A stretch of DNA of 64,000 bases from a virus, in IMG/VR virus record IMGVR_UViG_3300018080_000015, positions 1 to 64,000 of that record; one strand, given 5' to 3'. A program made the position numbers and the translations under genes. Below are positions 16,034-25,228 of the stretch, in pieces. Each line of letters opens with the position of its first letter. Within the stretch, counting starts at the first letter, position 1. The notes beneath the pieces are model-generated. The model did no database searches. It was not told the DNA's origin and worked only from the letters and a program-made list of their open reading frames with translations.

Positions 16034-16181
16034 ACGGTGAATAATGCCAAGTGATCTACCTCACCAGGTGCTGCAGGAGGCCTCTTTTACACACCAACCG
16101 ATCCAGAAGACCTCGAGGTTCACCAGATCAATCGATCCGAGGTGTCTATGTTCAGGTGATCTACCCCGGTACCGAACTGCC
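16034..16181. other. convergent intergenic junction
   Basis: The rightward early operon ends at 16033 and the leftward late region ends at 16182. No gene and no clear T-run terminator is seen. The stretch holds one copy of a 66-bp repeat (16090-16155), a CACC/GGTG inverted repeat near 16063, and GTGATCTACC twice (about 16051 and 16156). Confidence 0.6.
16090..16155 (+). repeat. 66-bp repeat, copy 1 (orphan leader with start codon)
   Basis: These 66 bases match 42631-42696 in inverted orientation with two mismatches. The block includes the palindrome ACCTCGAGGT, a GATC-rich stretch, a GAGG ribosome site and ATGTTCAG. In copy 2 that ATG starts a real gene; here the reading ends at once (M-F-R-stop), so copy 1 is an orphaned leader. 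Confidence 0.85.
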
Positions 16182-17198
16182 TCAGCTCATCGCCGGATTT
16201 CCACTATCAAAGCCAACCACGGCGCCGTCCCCCAGGTGAACGTAGTTCCCAGACGAGAGCAGCGCCTTTGGGCTCACGACGGCCGGTTGGATGATACGGT
16301 AGACCTCTGGGTCGATGGTGCCCTTGATCCCATTTCCAGCTACGACTCCGTAGTTGTCGAGGTCTGCGTTGGCAATCATCACCGCAGGCTGCACCCAGTT
16401 CCACGGATCGCGGTCACACACGAGGAGGGACAGTGTGGTATCAGCCGCGGAGTCGCACCCGGGGAAGTAGTACCGGGTCCCGTCCGAGTCCGTCACCCTG
16501 GTGCCGTCCTGCAGGAAGAACTGAATGATCGCGTCTCCCTGAACGTACGGATCGATACCGTTGGAGTTGGTCTTCCACGCCATCTGAATCTCGCCGCTTG
16601 TGTCGGTCGCGTGGGCGAGCTGATCGATGCCGGTACCGAGAATGTGGAGCGCGTCGATCGTCGTCGCTGAATGAGAGTCCCGCTCGAAGCCGATGATGAC
16701 GTCGTCGCCTCTAACGAAGAAGTGGAAGCGGTGCGAGCCGCCGGACACGACAGACGAGAGATCGTATGACGTAGTGTCGGCCTGGAACAGCTCAAAGAGA
16801 AAAGCGTCGCTTGGGATGTAGCCGGCGAGATCTGGAGTGGCCGCTCCCGGGGTGGCTCCCGGGGGAAAATAGGCCACGTAGATGCAGTGGTCGGCCGAGT
16901 TCGCGTTGATGTTGAAACCCAGGTAGTTGTTCGAGGCGTCGATCATCTTGGTGGCCGCGTTGCAGCCGGCTGCCCACACGAAGGCGAGAATGGCCCCGCC
17001 AGTGTGTTCCATCTCGAAGAAGTAGGCGTCTCGTCCGTCTGCTCCGTCGATGATCTTGGTGCGTGCAGTTTTTGTCGACCAATCCGTGAAGCCCGCGAGG
17101 ACAGCGATCACGTCGTCGACTACACCCTCATAGTCCGCATCTGTGAGTGACTGCGGGAGCCACGCATAGGTGTCATAGACCCAACCTCCGTCTGCCAT
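16182..17198 (-). CDS. structural protein, probably tail fibre or tip, 338 residues
   Basis: Last gene of the late operon. The sequence is rich in Gly, Asp, Ala and aromatic residues with few charged helices, as in phage adhesins and beta-rich fibre tips. It follows baseplate and fibre genes, so a receptor-binding or fibre role is likely. No domain was firmly recognised. Ribosome site GGAGAGACC precedes the ATG. Confidence 0.55.
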   Translation of the reverse strand: MADGGWVYDTYAWLPQSLTDADYEGVVDDVIAVLAGFTDWSTKTARTKIIDGADGRDAYFFEMEHTGGAILAFVWAAGCNAATKMIDASNNYLGFNINANSADHCIYVAYFPPGATPGAATPDLAGYIPSDAFLFELFQADTTSYDLSSVVSGGSHRFHFFVRGDDVIIGFERDSHSATTIDALHILGTGIDQLAHATDTSGEIQMAWKTNSNGIDPYVQGDAIIQFFLQDGTRVTDSDGTRYYFPGCDSAADTTLSLLVCDRDPWNWVQPAVMIANADLDNYGVVAGNGIKGTIDPEVYRIIQPAVVSPKALLSSGNYVHLGDGAVVGFDSGNPAMS

Positions 17199-17207
17199 TG
17201 GTCTCTC

Positions 17208-17690
17208 CTATGGGCCGACTTCAGCCATCGACTCGCCGATGACGGTACCGTTGGAGGCCGCATCCATCAGGTCGGGGAAGCTCGGCGGAACAATGGGCGT
17301 GTCGTCGCCCCAGAATATAGTACAGGTCCACGAGATGATGCCTGTGATCGGTGTGTACTCGAACGCGAACACTGGAGGCCTGGGCATGGCGTAGCCCGCG
17401 AGCTCTCCAGCATCGATGGCGGCCTGTACGTCTGCCTGAAGCGTGGTGATGTTCGCGCCCGACAAGTCTTCAGCTGTGAACGTCGGGTAGGTCGATGGCG
17501 CGGGGGTGGTCTCGTCGATCAGAGTGAGTATGAGAAGCTCGACGTAGAGCTCATCGTCGTCCTGGACTGCCACGATGGTCTTGAATGCATCGTAATCAGC
17601 GCCCGGGTCGAGGCCTGCGACCACACCGTCGATCACAGACTGGATCTGCTTCTCGTCGGTCACCTCGGCGAAGTACAGCTGCGAGTTCAC
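17208..17690 (-). CDS. hypothetical tail-region protein, 160 residues
   Basis: An acidic protein with a helical N-terminal half and a Pro/aromatic-rich C-terminal half. It overlaps the upstream fibre-like gene by four bases (ATGA type). Position suggests a fibre accessory, attachment or chaperone function. No family was recognised. Confidence 0.5.
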   Translation of the reverse strand: MNSQLYFAEVTDEKQIQSVIDGVVAGLDPGADYDAFKTIVAVQDDDELYVELLILTLIDETTPAPSTYPTFTAEDLSGANITTLQADVQAAIDAGELAGYAMPRPPVFAFEYTPITGIISWTCTIFWGDDTPIVPPSFPDLMDAASNGTVIGESMAEVGP

Positions 17691-19102
17691 CGCACCCTCC
17701 GGAGACTGAAGTACCCGAGCCTGTTCGTGTACGACGAAGGCACTGAGCTCTTATCCATCACGCTCACCGCATCTCCTGCCTCCAGTGCGAGGAGTTGATG
17801 GAAGTGGATCGACCGCTGTTCGGTGTCAAGAACGTTGTCTTCTTTACAGCGCTCGCCTTGATCTGTGCCGTTGATCCCGAACGCGAACGTGAAGTCCACT
17901 GTTCCAGCTGCGTTCCCCGAGAACGAAAGATCGCACTCGGCCTGATAGAGCCCGCGCCGTGTTACGGTGTGCGTCCCGGCTCCAGCGTTCGGCGTGATTT
18001 CGTAGTTGGTTGGAGCCGTGACCAGCGTCCAGGGCAGGATGGTCTGGAACGCCGCAATCGGGTTCGAGACGACTGGAGCTGCGCACTCCATCGTCCCGAT
18101 CGCGGGCGTGAGCGGCGAGCGCTCATACTGGGTGATCGTGGGTGGGTCCACGCCGTTGTAGACTGACTTGCCGATCAGAATCTTGGTCTCGTCCGCGTCG
18201 TCGTCGAGCGTCAGTGACGTGGAGAGCTTCGGATACCAATGCCCGCTCGCGGTCTCCAGCTCGAGGTACACATAGTATGTGCCCGTGGGGACAGGAACCT
18301 GCAGCGTGTCGCTGAGCAGGTCCATGTCGGAGGTAACCAGACGGTCTCCGATGCGAGCAGCCCACACAGACGTCTGTGGAATGTCCAGATACAGCGTCCC
18401 AGCGATGTCCTCGTACGTCAGAGGCAGTTTCCAGGTCTGCGAGCCCGTCGGAGTGGGTCGGAGCCAACAGGAGCCGGGAGAGAGCATCGCGAGAAGTTGG
18501 TCTTCGGTGCGTTGATCTCTGAAACGGTTTTGCCGGTAACAGGGTTGATGTTCCCAGTTCACTGCGCCGTCGTCATAGACGCGGACTGCAGCGATTGGGA
18601 TGGAGCCCGCGCGGATCTCGTCGTCCAGGTCAGGAGGAGTCCCGTCGGCGGGCGGAACGTACTGGTTTCCCATGATCGCCCGAAACTCGATGCCGTGGTG
18701 CAGTTCGTTGTAGCTCGGGTTTCCGTTGTCGTCCGTGACTGGATCGTGCTCGACGGTGGTGTAGCGCACGAGCAAGATCACCATGCGACTGAAGCCGAAG
18801 GCGGGAAGTACCGAGCCCAGTAGCGAGCCGTGCGTCGCCTCGTCAATGGGCACGGCCTTGCCCGCGCCTTCGTAGTAGACGGGCTGACCGAGAGACCACC
18901 CACGGAGCTCGCCCACAGTCACGGTGGAGGTGAGGAAGGAGAGCGTGGGCGGATCGATCAGCACTGGGTCGTCGGACTCGTTGTCGAGCATGTCCAGGAC
19001 GAGACGATCAAGCCGGTTCTCAATGGCAAGCCAGATCTTTTCGAAGTCGTCTGCGTTGACGACTCGTCCGAACCAGCCCACGATTTGACGGAAAGTGGAC
19101 AT
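17687..19102 (-). CDS. tail fibre-like protein with C1q/TNF-like C-terminal domain
   Basis: 471 residues. The N-terminal part is mixed helix and strand (possible attachment domain). The last 110 residues follow the jelly-roll pattern of C1q/TNF-like phage adhesins: THTVTRRGLYQAE, then VDFTFAFGINGT and GDAVSVMDK, ending with a strand at the C-terminus. Such domains trimerise and bind receptors. It lies among baseplate and fibre genes. Confidence 0.55.
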   Translation of the reverse strand: MSTFRQIVGWFGRVVNADDFEKIWLAIENRLDRLVLDMLDNESDDPVLIDPPTLSFLTSTVTVGELRGWSLGQPVYYEGAGKAVPIDEATHGSLLGSVLPAFGFSRMVILLVRYTTVEHDPVTDDNGNPSYNELHHGIEFRAIMGNQYVPPADGTPPDLDDEIRAGSIPIAAVRVYDDGAVNWEHQPCYRQNRFRDQRTEDQLLAMLSPGSCWLRPTPTGSQTWKLPLTYEDIAGTLYLDIPQTSVWAARIGDRLVTSDMDLLSDTLQVPVPTGTYYVYLELETASGHWYPKLSTSLTLDDDADETKILIGKSVYNGVDPPTITQYERSPLTPAIGTMECAAPVVSNPIAAFQTILPWTLVTAPTNYEITPNAGAGTHTVTRRGLYQAECDLSFSGNAAGTVDFTFAFGINGTDQGERCKEDNVLDTEQRSIHFHQLLALEAGDAVSVMDKSSVPSSYTNRLGYFSLRRVR

Positions 19103-20601
19103 TACCAGGTCTCGTGCGTTGTAGATCCAATGATGTGAAACGTGATGTCGACTGCGTTGCTATCGATGCCGTACTGTACTCCCATGGTGGCGTCCCAGAA
19201 CTGCATAGAAACATCGTTTCCGCCGATGCCGCTCCACCCTGCTGATCCACCCAGGAAGAGTGCTCCGCCAGAGTCTTCTGCGTAGCCGAACGGCAGCGGT
19301 TCTCCTATGATCGTGGGGAGCAGCACGATCTTAAACTGCGCCCCAACCAACGAGACTGAATCAACTCCCTGAGAGGCTTCCGGATCTAGCGTTACGCCGC
19401 CTATGCCATCTGTCTCGGCCTTTCCACGAGCAATGATCCGTGGTCCGATGGGATCTGGGTTTGTCGAAAGTGGAAAAACAGTCGGCAGTGTTCCTAGAGA
19501 TCCAGTGATCACATAGAAGAGAGCAACATCGCGCACTGAGCTTTCAAAGCCCCCTCCGGCGCTCCCTCCGGGAAGTGTCTTGAAAGCTGTCCACGCTTCG
19601 AGAGGAAAGAGCGGGTCGGGCGGAGTACACGTCACAGCGTGAACAGACACGGTCGGGTCTGCTCCAGAGGCAGGATATGCCATCCGTACGACATAGGCTG
19701 TCGTGGCTAGAGGAAAGTCAATCACAGAAGCGGGGACAGTGACCTTACGGAAACCGCGCCGTCGATATTTTTCTGAGTCTCCCGATGGACCGAGATCGCC
19801 GATGCCCAGTACGATCTCTTCACCGCCCGGGAGCGTAAGGCGCCCTCCAGATCCACCGACGGCCGAAGGCGTACCGGCGACGATACCGGTCTCGTTCAGC
19901 ACAATCGGCTTCATCCGGTGGCCTACGATACGACGTAAGAGCTCGAGCTCCTGAGCGAAGTCGGGTTCGTTGGTGCAGATTTCTCTTTCGACGGCCCAGA
20001 TATCATCCGAACCGAAAGCCGAGTCGCCGTCGTCTCTGTGGCAAACAAGGACCGGCACAGCGCCATCATCGACGATCTCGTCGAAGATGGTCGCCATGGC
20101 AGCACTGGAGAACCAGTCGTCCATAACGGGATCGAAGTCCGCGGTGGAGCAGTAGACGCGCAACACCGTCGTGGAGTTGATGCTGTAGTACTTTACTCCG
20201 TAGATGGTGGTGACGGGATCAGCATCCACCTCGGTGTGTGCCGCAGCAATCACGATGAACTTCCGCTTCCCCGCCCCCGGAGTTGTGTCTCCTGTGGAAG
20301 TGTTCGCAGTCGCGTGTGTGGCCGAAGAGCAGTCAACCGCAACTGGAGCGTCCCAGTCCGTCGAGCGCCCGTTGATATCCAGGGCGGCGTTGGCGTTCAC
20401 GTTCACGACCCAGTTCGAGCCGAGGGTCCACTCAGGCGTCCACAGGGTGCGTGCTTCGCTGGAGACGAAACGCCCTTGGATGCGCTCGATTGCGACCTTG
20501 GCTCCCTGCTGGATGTCGTCGAACTCCTGCTCAACCGGCTTGAGTTTCAGGAAGAAGCGCTTACGAGCGAAGTTACTGTTGTTCTCGTCTACTGTGACCA
20601 T
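19102..20601 (-). CDS. large tail or baseplate structural protein, 499 residues
   Basis: A Gly/Ser/Thr/Asp-rich, beta-dominant protein directly downstream of the gpI-like gene and sharing a start/stop base with both neighbours. In P2-like and many other myophages this position holds the fibre or fibre-attachment protein. No domain was recognised with confidence; the middle (LPGGEEIVLGIGDLG) looks like repeated beta turns. Confidence 0.5.
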   Translation of the reverse strand: MVTVDENNSNFARKRFFLKLKPVEQEFDDIQQGAKVAIERIQGRFVSSEARTLWTPEWTLGSNWVVNVNANAALDINGRSTDWDAPVAVDCSSATHATANTSTGDTTPGAGKRKFIVIAAAHTEVDADPVTTIYGVKYYSINSTTVLRVYCSTADFDPVMDDWFSSAAMATIFDEIVDDGAVPVLVCHRDDGDSAFGSDDIWAVEREICTNEPDFAQELELLRRIVGHRMKPIVLNETGIVAGTPSAVGGSGGRLTLPGGEEIVLGIGDLGPSGDSEKYRRRGFRKVTVPASVIDFPLATTAYVVRMAYPASGADPTVSVHAVTCTPPDPLFPLEAWTAFKTLPGGSAGGGFESSVRDVALFYVITGSLGTLPTVFPLSTNPDPIGPRIIARGKAETDGIGGVTLDPEASQGVDSVSLVGAQFKIVLLPTIIGEPLPFGYAEDSGGALFLGGSAGWSGIGGNDVSMQFWDATMGVQYGIDSNAVDITFHIIGSTTHETW

Positions 20602-21488
20602 TACTCAGCCTCTGGTGTTCCGTCCGGCAAGATTACTCGAAGCACTGTCTCGGGTACACCGCCGATTCGTGCGCCCCCCACACAGTGTGTCCCAACCTCG
20701 AACCAATCGTCCGCGCCGATCAGTGTGTCAACTCCGACACGAGAGTACCCTATCTTCCATTCTTCCTGCGAGTCTAGTTCGGGGACCGTGTAGACAGGGA
20801 TGTCGATTGCTCTGAGGAGCAGATCGACCACCCACCGCACGACAGTCATGAGCGCATCACCCGGGTCGTACGGTAGCGTGATCCAGACCTCATAAGGGAG
20901 CGTTTCGTTCACGGCGCCGCTATCGAGCGCCTCCAGTCCGATGTAGCCCTCTCCAACGACGAACTCCCCGACCTCTCCCAGTGCACCCTCGATCGCAGTG
21001 AGCGCTCGCTCCGAGAGATCTCCTGCGTTTGGCCAGTAGTCCGGTGGCGGAGTCTTGTAGTTGTGGCAGATGGTCGAGGTATCTCCACCTACCTCGGAGT
21101 CGCCCACGATGAAGCAGTCTTCGTCCTGGAACGGGATGTAGATGTCCACGACGATCCCGGTCGCAGTGTAGATGGCGAGCGGGAGCAGCTCGTAGTTGCC
21201 TTTCCACTCTCTGAACGTGGGCAGCGCCGCAAGGAAGCGGCGTAGATAGGGGACAGACGCACCCTGTGGTAGGGAGAGTCCGCGGTGGTAGGCCTGTAGA
21301 CGAAGCTGATCGTCATCCGCGTCGGAAATGGAAAAGGCCTGCCTGATCGCGTCGACGAAGTCTTCCTCCCAGGTCTCAACCTCAGCTTCGATGCCCTCGC
21401 ACAACTTCTGCAGATTGCCGTAGACGTCCATCTTCCGCCTGTAAGGCGAAAGAAGCTCGAAGAACGACTTTCCGAGGATATTGATCAT
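20601..21488 (-). CDS. baseplate/tail protein, P2 gpI-like by position
   Basis: 295 residues. It follows the baseplate J gene, as gpI follows gpJ in P2-like phages. The N-terminal helical part (MINILGKSFFELLSPYRR...) with DDDQLRLQAYHRGLSLP resembles tail protein I, which links wedge and fibre. Stop and start bases are shared with neighbouring genes. Assignment rests on order and general sequence character. Confidence 0.55.
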   Translation of the reverse strand: MINILGKSFFELLSPYRRKMDVYGNLQKLCEGIEAEVETWEEDFVDAIRQAFSISDADDDQLRLQAYHRGLSLPQGASVPYLRRFLAALPTFREWKGNYELLPLAIYTATGIVVDIYIPFQDEDCFIVGDSEVGGDTSTICHNYKTPPPDYWPNAGDLSERALTAIEGALGEVGEFVVGEGYIGLEALDSGAVNETLPYEVWITLPYDPGDALMTVVRWVVDLLLRAIDIPVYTVPELDSQEEWKIGYSRVGVDTLIGADDWFEVGTHCVGGARIGGVPETVLRVILPDGTPEAE

Positions 21489-22975
21489 CAGGGTGTGGCC
21501 GGGAGAAGGAGGACGTTCGCCGTGATCTTGGGGAGCTGGTACTCGCCGGGTTCGATGAAAAGGGAATCAGCGTCCGGGAGATCCACGTGATCGACACCGT
21601 CGATGAGCTCCAGTGTCGTGATGAGGTTGCTCAGGTTGATGGTGCGGCCCACATCCACGATAAAGTGGGGCTCTTCTCCGGCCACTGAGTCGAGACTGAA
21701 GAAGTTGAGCGCGGCGTTTATCACAGTGGTGTAGAGCGACGAGAGCTCATCGATGTCCAGGCCGGATGCGGCGTAGACGTAGATGCTCAGCGTTTCTTCG
21801 TAGAACTCGATCGGCGCCATCGTGATCTTTGCAGTACCATTGGTCTTGTAGGCCGCCTCGATGTCATCAGCGATGGCCTCGAGCTCTTCGGTTGTTGGTG
21901 CCGCGGAAAGGTCTACCGCTGCGAAGATGGCTACCTCGTTGGGAGCTACATAGGATAACTGGTTGCGTGTGTAAGCCCGAGCTCGAGCTGCACCGAAGAG
22001 CATTGCCGCGTTTTGGTAGTCCTCTCTGGAGACAACACCGCCGTGGATCGCCATTGTCATCGGGGCCTTGACCCTGATGACATCGACGCTCTCGTCGTCG
22101 GTGCCGCGCACAGTCTGTGCGATACTCGTGGCGGTGGCCACCATCGGATAGCCAGTACCATCCACGATGCTATCGACGATCTTGGTGATCGTTCCTGAAC
22201 CGACGTTGCCCGCCGTGCCGCCCCCGTTCAAGGACGTAATTTCGATCTTCGAACCCGCTTCGGGGATGAACCCTCTGAGTCCATCGCCGAATTCCACCCA
22301 GTAGCGGCGCTTGTTCGGTAGAAGCTCAGATGCAACCACGCGGAAGACTTCCGAGGTGGGCAGTGCGAGCGCCCACGTGTTGATGCGCTCCCATGCGACG
22401 CCATCAACGTAGACCTGGATCGTCGAGGTGTCGACGATGGGGCTTACGAGCTCGTAGAGCTGTCCGGCATCTCCGGAAGAAGTGATGATCGATTCGCTCT
22501 TCGTGGTGCCGTGCTGGACCTCAACGTCTAGTGTCGTGACGCCGGCCGCCTTCACAGCGTCGTTCACCGCCTCGAAGATTTGCGGCTTGGAACCGTCAGT
22601 TGGGTCCGTGGAGAAGCGGTGGCCGGCTCGGATGAGAAACGTCTTCTCTGAGGGAGCCGTGATCCGCTCGGTGTAGTGCGCCGCTCGAGCTCCTGGCGGC
22701 ACGTACCCGTAGACGTCGACGGCGTGGTCGAGGACCGACTGCGGCTCAATGGCGGTCGCGATAGAAGCCTCTCCAGCTGCGCGCACCGCCTCGACGTATA
22801 GCGAATCTCCGAGAGTCGCTACACTGTCGACGATGGCAGCGAAAAGCTCTGTGAGCGCCATCTCGAATTCGGAGACGTCCAGTCCGTAGGCGCTCGCAAG
22901 GAAGCCGATGAGCGATTGCTGGATGCTCAGCGCGTCTCTGGACTCGAGCGGGAGTTTGAATCGCTTGGCAATCAT
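21488..22975 (-). CDS. baseplate wedge protein J (T4 gp6-like)
   Basis: 495 residues with the baseplate J signature: a helical N-terminus, then FGDGLRGFIPEAGSKIEI followed by GGGTAGNVGSGTI, and HGGVVSREDYQNAA in the C-terminal half. The family forms the ring of baseplate wedges that switches during contraction. It lies between gp25-like and gpI-like genes in the standard order. Confidence 0.88.
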   Translation of the reverse strand: MIAKRFKLPLESRDALSIQQSLIGFLASAYGLDVSEFEMALTELFAAIVDSVATLGDSLYVEAVRAAGEASIATAIEPQSVLDHAVDVYGYVPPGARAAHYTERITAPSEKTFLIRAGHRFSTDPTDGSKPQIFEAVNDAVKAAGVTTLDVEVQHGTTKSESIITSSGDAGQLYELVSPIVDTSTIQVYVDGVAWERINTWALALPTSEVFRVVASELLPNKRRYWVEFGDGLRGFIPEAGSKIEITSLNGGGTAGNVGSGTITKIVDSIVDGTGYPMVATATSIAQTVRGTDDESVDVIRVKAPMTMAIHGGVVSREDYQNAAMLFGAARARAYTRNQLSYVAPNEVAIFAAVDLSAAPTTEELEAIADDIEAAYKTNGTAKITMAPIEFYEETLSIYVYAASGLDIDELSSLYTTVINAALNFFSLDSVAGEEPHFIVDVGRTINLSNLITTLELIDGVDHVDLPDADSLFIEPGEYQLPKITANVLLLPATP

Positions 22976-22978
22976 CGG

Positions 22979-23386
22979 CTACGTCTGTGGAAGGGTGATT
23001 TGGGTCCCGATCGGCTCTCCTGTGCGCGTGAGCACACCAAGGATGATGACACGAATCGCACGCACTGATGTACCTTGGACCCGGTTGTGAAGTGTACCAG
23101 CTTGCGCCTCGATGAGCGTAAAGCGGACGTGCTTTTCGTTGTTGACGAGCTGTGTCCGGATATCGCTCTCGATTGTAGAGAGCTTTGTACGGTCTGAAGG
23201 CTCGTCGAGGTAGTCCGGAAGGCGAGTGCCTAGCTTTGGTCTGTGGGGCCTCATACGGACGCGCTCGAGGAGGATGGCTCTGATGTTTTGCACCGCCCGA
23301 GTCTTTTCGTCAGGGCACGTGGCGAATGGTCCACGCTTCGACCCGCCCATCGGCTCGCTCAGATGAAAGTCCTTACCCAACACCAA
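22979..23386 (-). CDS. baseplate wedge protein gp25/W-like
   Basis: 135 residues of the GPW/gp25 family: AVQNIRAILLERVRMRPHRPKLGTRL-type core with the conserved Arg-Pro and Gly, followed by a C-terminal beta region. This small protein joins wedges to the sheath. Order gp25-J-I is conserved here. Confidence 0.85.
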   Translation of the reverse strand: MVLGKDFHLSEPMGGSKRGPFATCPDEKTRAVQNIRAILLERVRMRPHRPKLGTRLPDYLDEPSDRTKLSTIESDIRTQLVNNEKHVRFTLIEAQAGTLHNRVQGTSVRAIRVIILGVLTRTGEPIGTQITLPQT

Positions 23387-24197
23387 ACAGCCCCTTTAGT
23401 ATGGCAGCCCCGGCACCGTCCGCGAGGATGGCGCTCCCCGCGATGTAATCTGTCGATTCGGGTCCCCCGGTCGCGGCTTGGATCACTGTAGCTACATCGT
23501 CGAGCGATTGACAATCTTCGACGAGACAGAACGCTCCCTCCAGGTCGATGTCAGCGATCAGAGCGAGCACGTGTTCGATGGTGGCGATGATCTCAGCGTA
23601 GTACTCAATCTTCAAGGCAATGGCGTCGATGAGCTCAGTTATCTCGTCCGGAGGCGAGACCGTGGCCTCGAAGCTTATCGACTGCAGGAGCTCCCGAAGC
23701 GGAGGAAAGACATCCGCCAGGGTGAAGCACTCCGTTGCGGGCTGGGCGAGCATCACTTCCGGCTCGTAGCTCTGTGGCGCATCCAGATAGCCCGTAGTCG
23801 CCTGGTCGAACAGAGTCTGCAGGGACGAGACCGCTGTCATGAGCGGTTCCGGATCCGGAAGGCCGACTGCAATCACAAAGAGAGTACACGGAGGGTTTAT
23901 GCACGAAGCACTGAGCTCGAGAGACGCCTCCACCGTTTCGCTCCAGGCCGGCATGCGCTGGGCTTGATAGACTTGCTTCGGGTAGCAATGCACGACGAGG
24001 ACTTCTGTGCTCAATAGCCCTAGCGGGTCGAAGGACAGCGTTTGCTCGCTCACCGAAGGGAGTAGAGCCCCTAGTACATCCAGGAGCGCAGAGATGGGCG
24101 CGAGTGCAGTCGAGACGGCTTGTGCGGCTGTCTTCACCCCGTCGACGACGGCCTCGAGAGGTCCGAGCCCCAGTTCTACGGGTTCCCACGTTCCCAT
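23373..24197 (-). CDS. hypothetical baseplate-region protein, 274 residues
   Basis: Start at 24197 is chosen because it overlaps the spike gene stop (TGATG); a longer frame to 24302 lies within the spike gene. The product is strongly Leu/Ala-rich with long hydrophobic helices and a Cys pair (CINPPC). Its C-terminal Gly/Ala tail (GAAILKGLFGVG) is hydrophobic. It lies between the spike and gp25-like genes, so a baseplate hub or tail-tip role is likely. No family was recognised. Confidence 0.55.
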   Translation of the reverse strand: MGTWEPVELGLGPLEAVVDGVKTAAQAVSTALAPISALLDVLGALLPSVSEQTLSFDPLGLLSTEVLVVHCYPKQVYQAQRMPAWSETVEASLELSASCINPPCTLFVIAVGLPDPEPLMTAVSSLQTLFDQATTGYLDAPQSYEPEVMLAQPATECFTLADVFPPLRELLQSISFEATVSPPDEITELIDAIALKIEYYAEIIATIEHVLALIADIDLEGAFCLVEDCQSLDDVATVIQAATGGPESTDYIAGSAILADGAGAAILKGLFGVG

Positions 24198-25228
24198 CAC
24201 AAGGCCTTCGTTGCAGTCGCTGCGGTGTTTTGGTGCACCACCCAAGGCGGAACGACCGGAGCGCCGAGCCCGGAGAGGATTCCCTGTACAACCGAGGCCC
24301 ACGCGTCGAACTGAGTCCAGTTAGCCTCATTTGCGGCGCCGAGAGCTACCGGATCTACTGCTCCGGCCCCGAGCTTGATCTCAGTGCCAGCGAAGGTGAT
24401 CGACCCTACGCACGTGAGCGTGACTGGAGAGGCGCCCATGGAGATCTGCGAGGCAGCGAGGTTGATCAGCGGGCCTTGAAGGGTGATTCCGGTCAGTGCC
24501 ACCTCGACCTTCGCAAGCTCGATGAGACCAGTCGGGTCCTTCACTGCGAGGGTGATGTTTCCCAGGCCGCCGAGGGTCTCGAGTAGGATGTCTGTGAGAT
24601 ACGTACGGAGCGAAAATCCGCTCATGAACGTAACAGCAGCTTCGCCTGTAGTACTGACCTTCGCGTCCCCGACGATGGCAGTGAGAACGCCGTTCAGCGC
24701 CTTCGTGCGGAGGAGCCCTAGGATCGTCTTGGTGACCCCGCCTTTGATCGTCTTCGTCTCTGACTTGGCTTCGACGGTGCGCGGCCCGTTGGTCGTCTCT
24801 GAGGTGGATGCTGCGGTGCGCTCGAGCTTCCCTCGAGCTTCTTCTGTGATGTCCCGCGCCGTCGTCTTTTTCGCTCCCGAGAGCGTACGAACTTGCTTCC
24901 CGTCGACCGACTTCTCGTCGTCTCCTGCGATGTAGGCGTCGAGATTAGCGTTACGGACAGCTCGGTTGTTTTGGACGACTCCGACGACAGCAGGGTGGTC
25001 GGGGTGTCCGTTGAAAAACATGACACCGACTGTGTTCCCAACTTGAGGGGTTTTATTTTCACCACTCCCCTGTCCTCCGGTATCGTAGAAGATACGTGCC
25101 CACGGCAGATTTGAGACTGGTTCGTCTTCACGCCACACCCCCGGGACGAAGACCCGCACGCGGTTTTCGTGTTCTGGATCATCGTTGTCGCGGACCACAC
25201 CCTCGAAGAGCCCGTGCAGTTTATTCAT
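24197..25228 (-). CDS. baseplate spike, gpV/gp5 OB-fold type
   Basis: 343 residues. The N-terminal FEGVVRDNDDPEHENRVRVFVPG...GNTVGVMFFNGHPDHPAVVG is the OB-fold seen in P2 gpV, T4 gp5 and VgrG. The C-terminal half has many Thr/Val/Gly repeats expected for a beta-helix needle. No lysozyme domain is seen. Start at 25228 (GGGGAGAG upstream) overlaps the hub gene stop by eight bases; a start at 25252 is possible. Confidence 0.75.
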   Translation of the reverse strand: MNKLHGLFEGVVRDNDDPEHENRVRVFVPGVWREDEPVSNLPWARIFYDTGGQGSGENKTPQVGNTVGVMFFNGHPDHPAVVGVVQNNRAVRNANLDAYIAGDDEKSVDGKQVRTLSGAKKTTARDITEEARGKLERTAASTSETTNGPRTVEAKSETKTIKGGVTKTILGLLRTKALNGVLTAIVGDAKVSTTGEAAVTFMSGFSLRTYLTDILLETLGGLGNITLAVKDPTGLIELAKVEVALTGITLQGPLINLAASQISMGASPVTLTCVGSITFAGTEIKLGAGAVDPVALGAANEANWTQFDAWASVVQGILSGLGAPVVPPWVVHQNTAATATKAL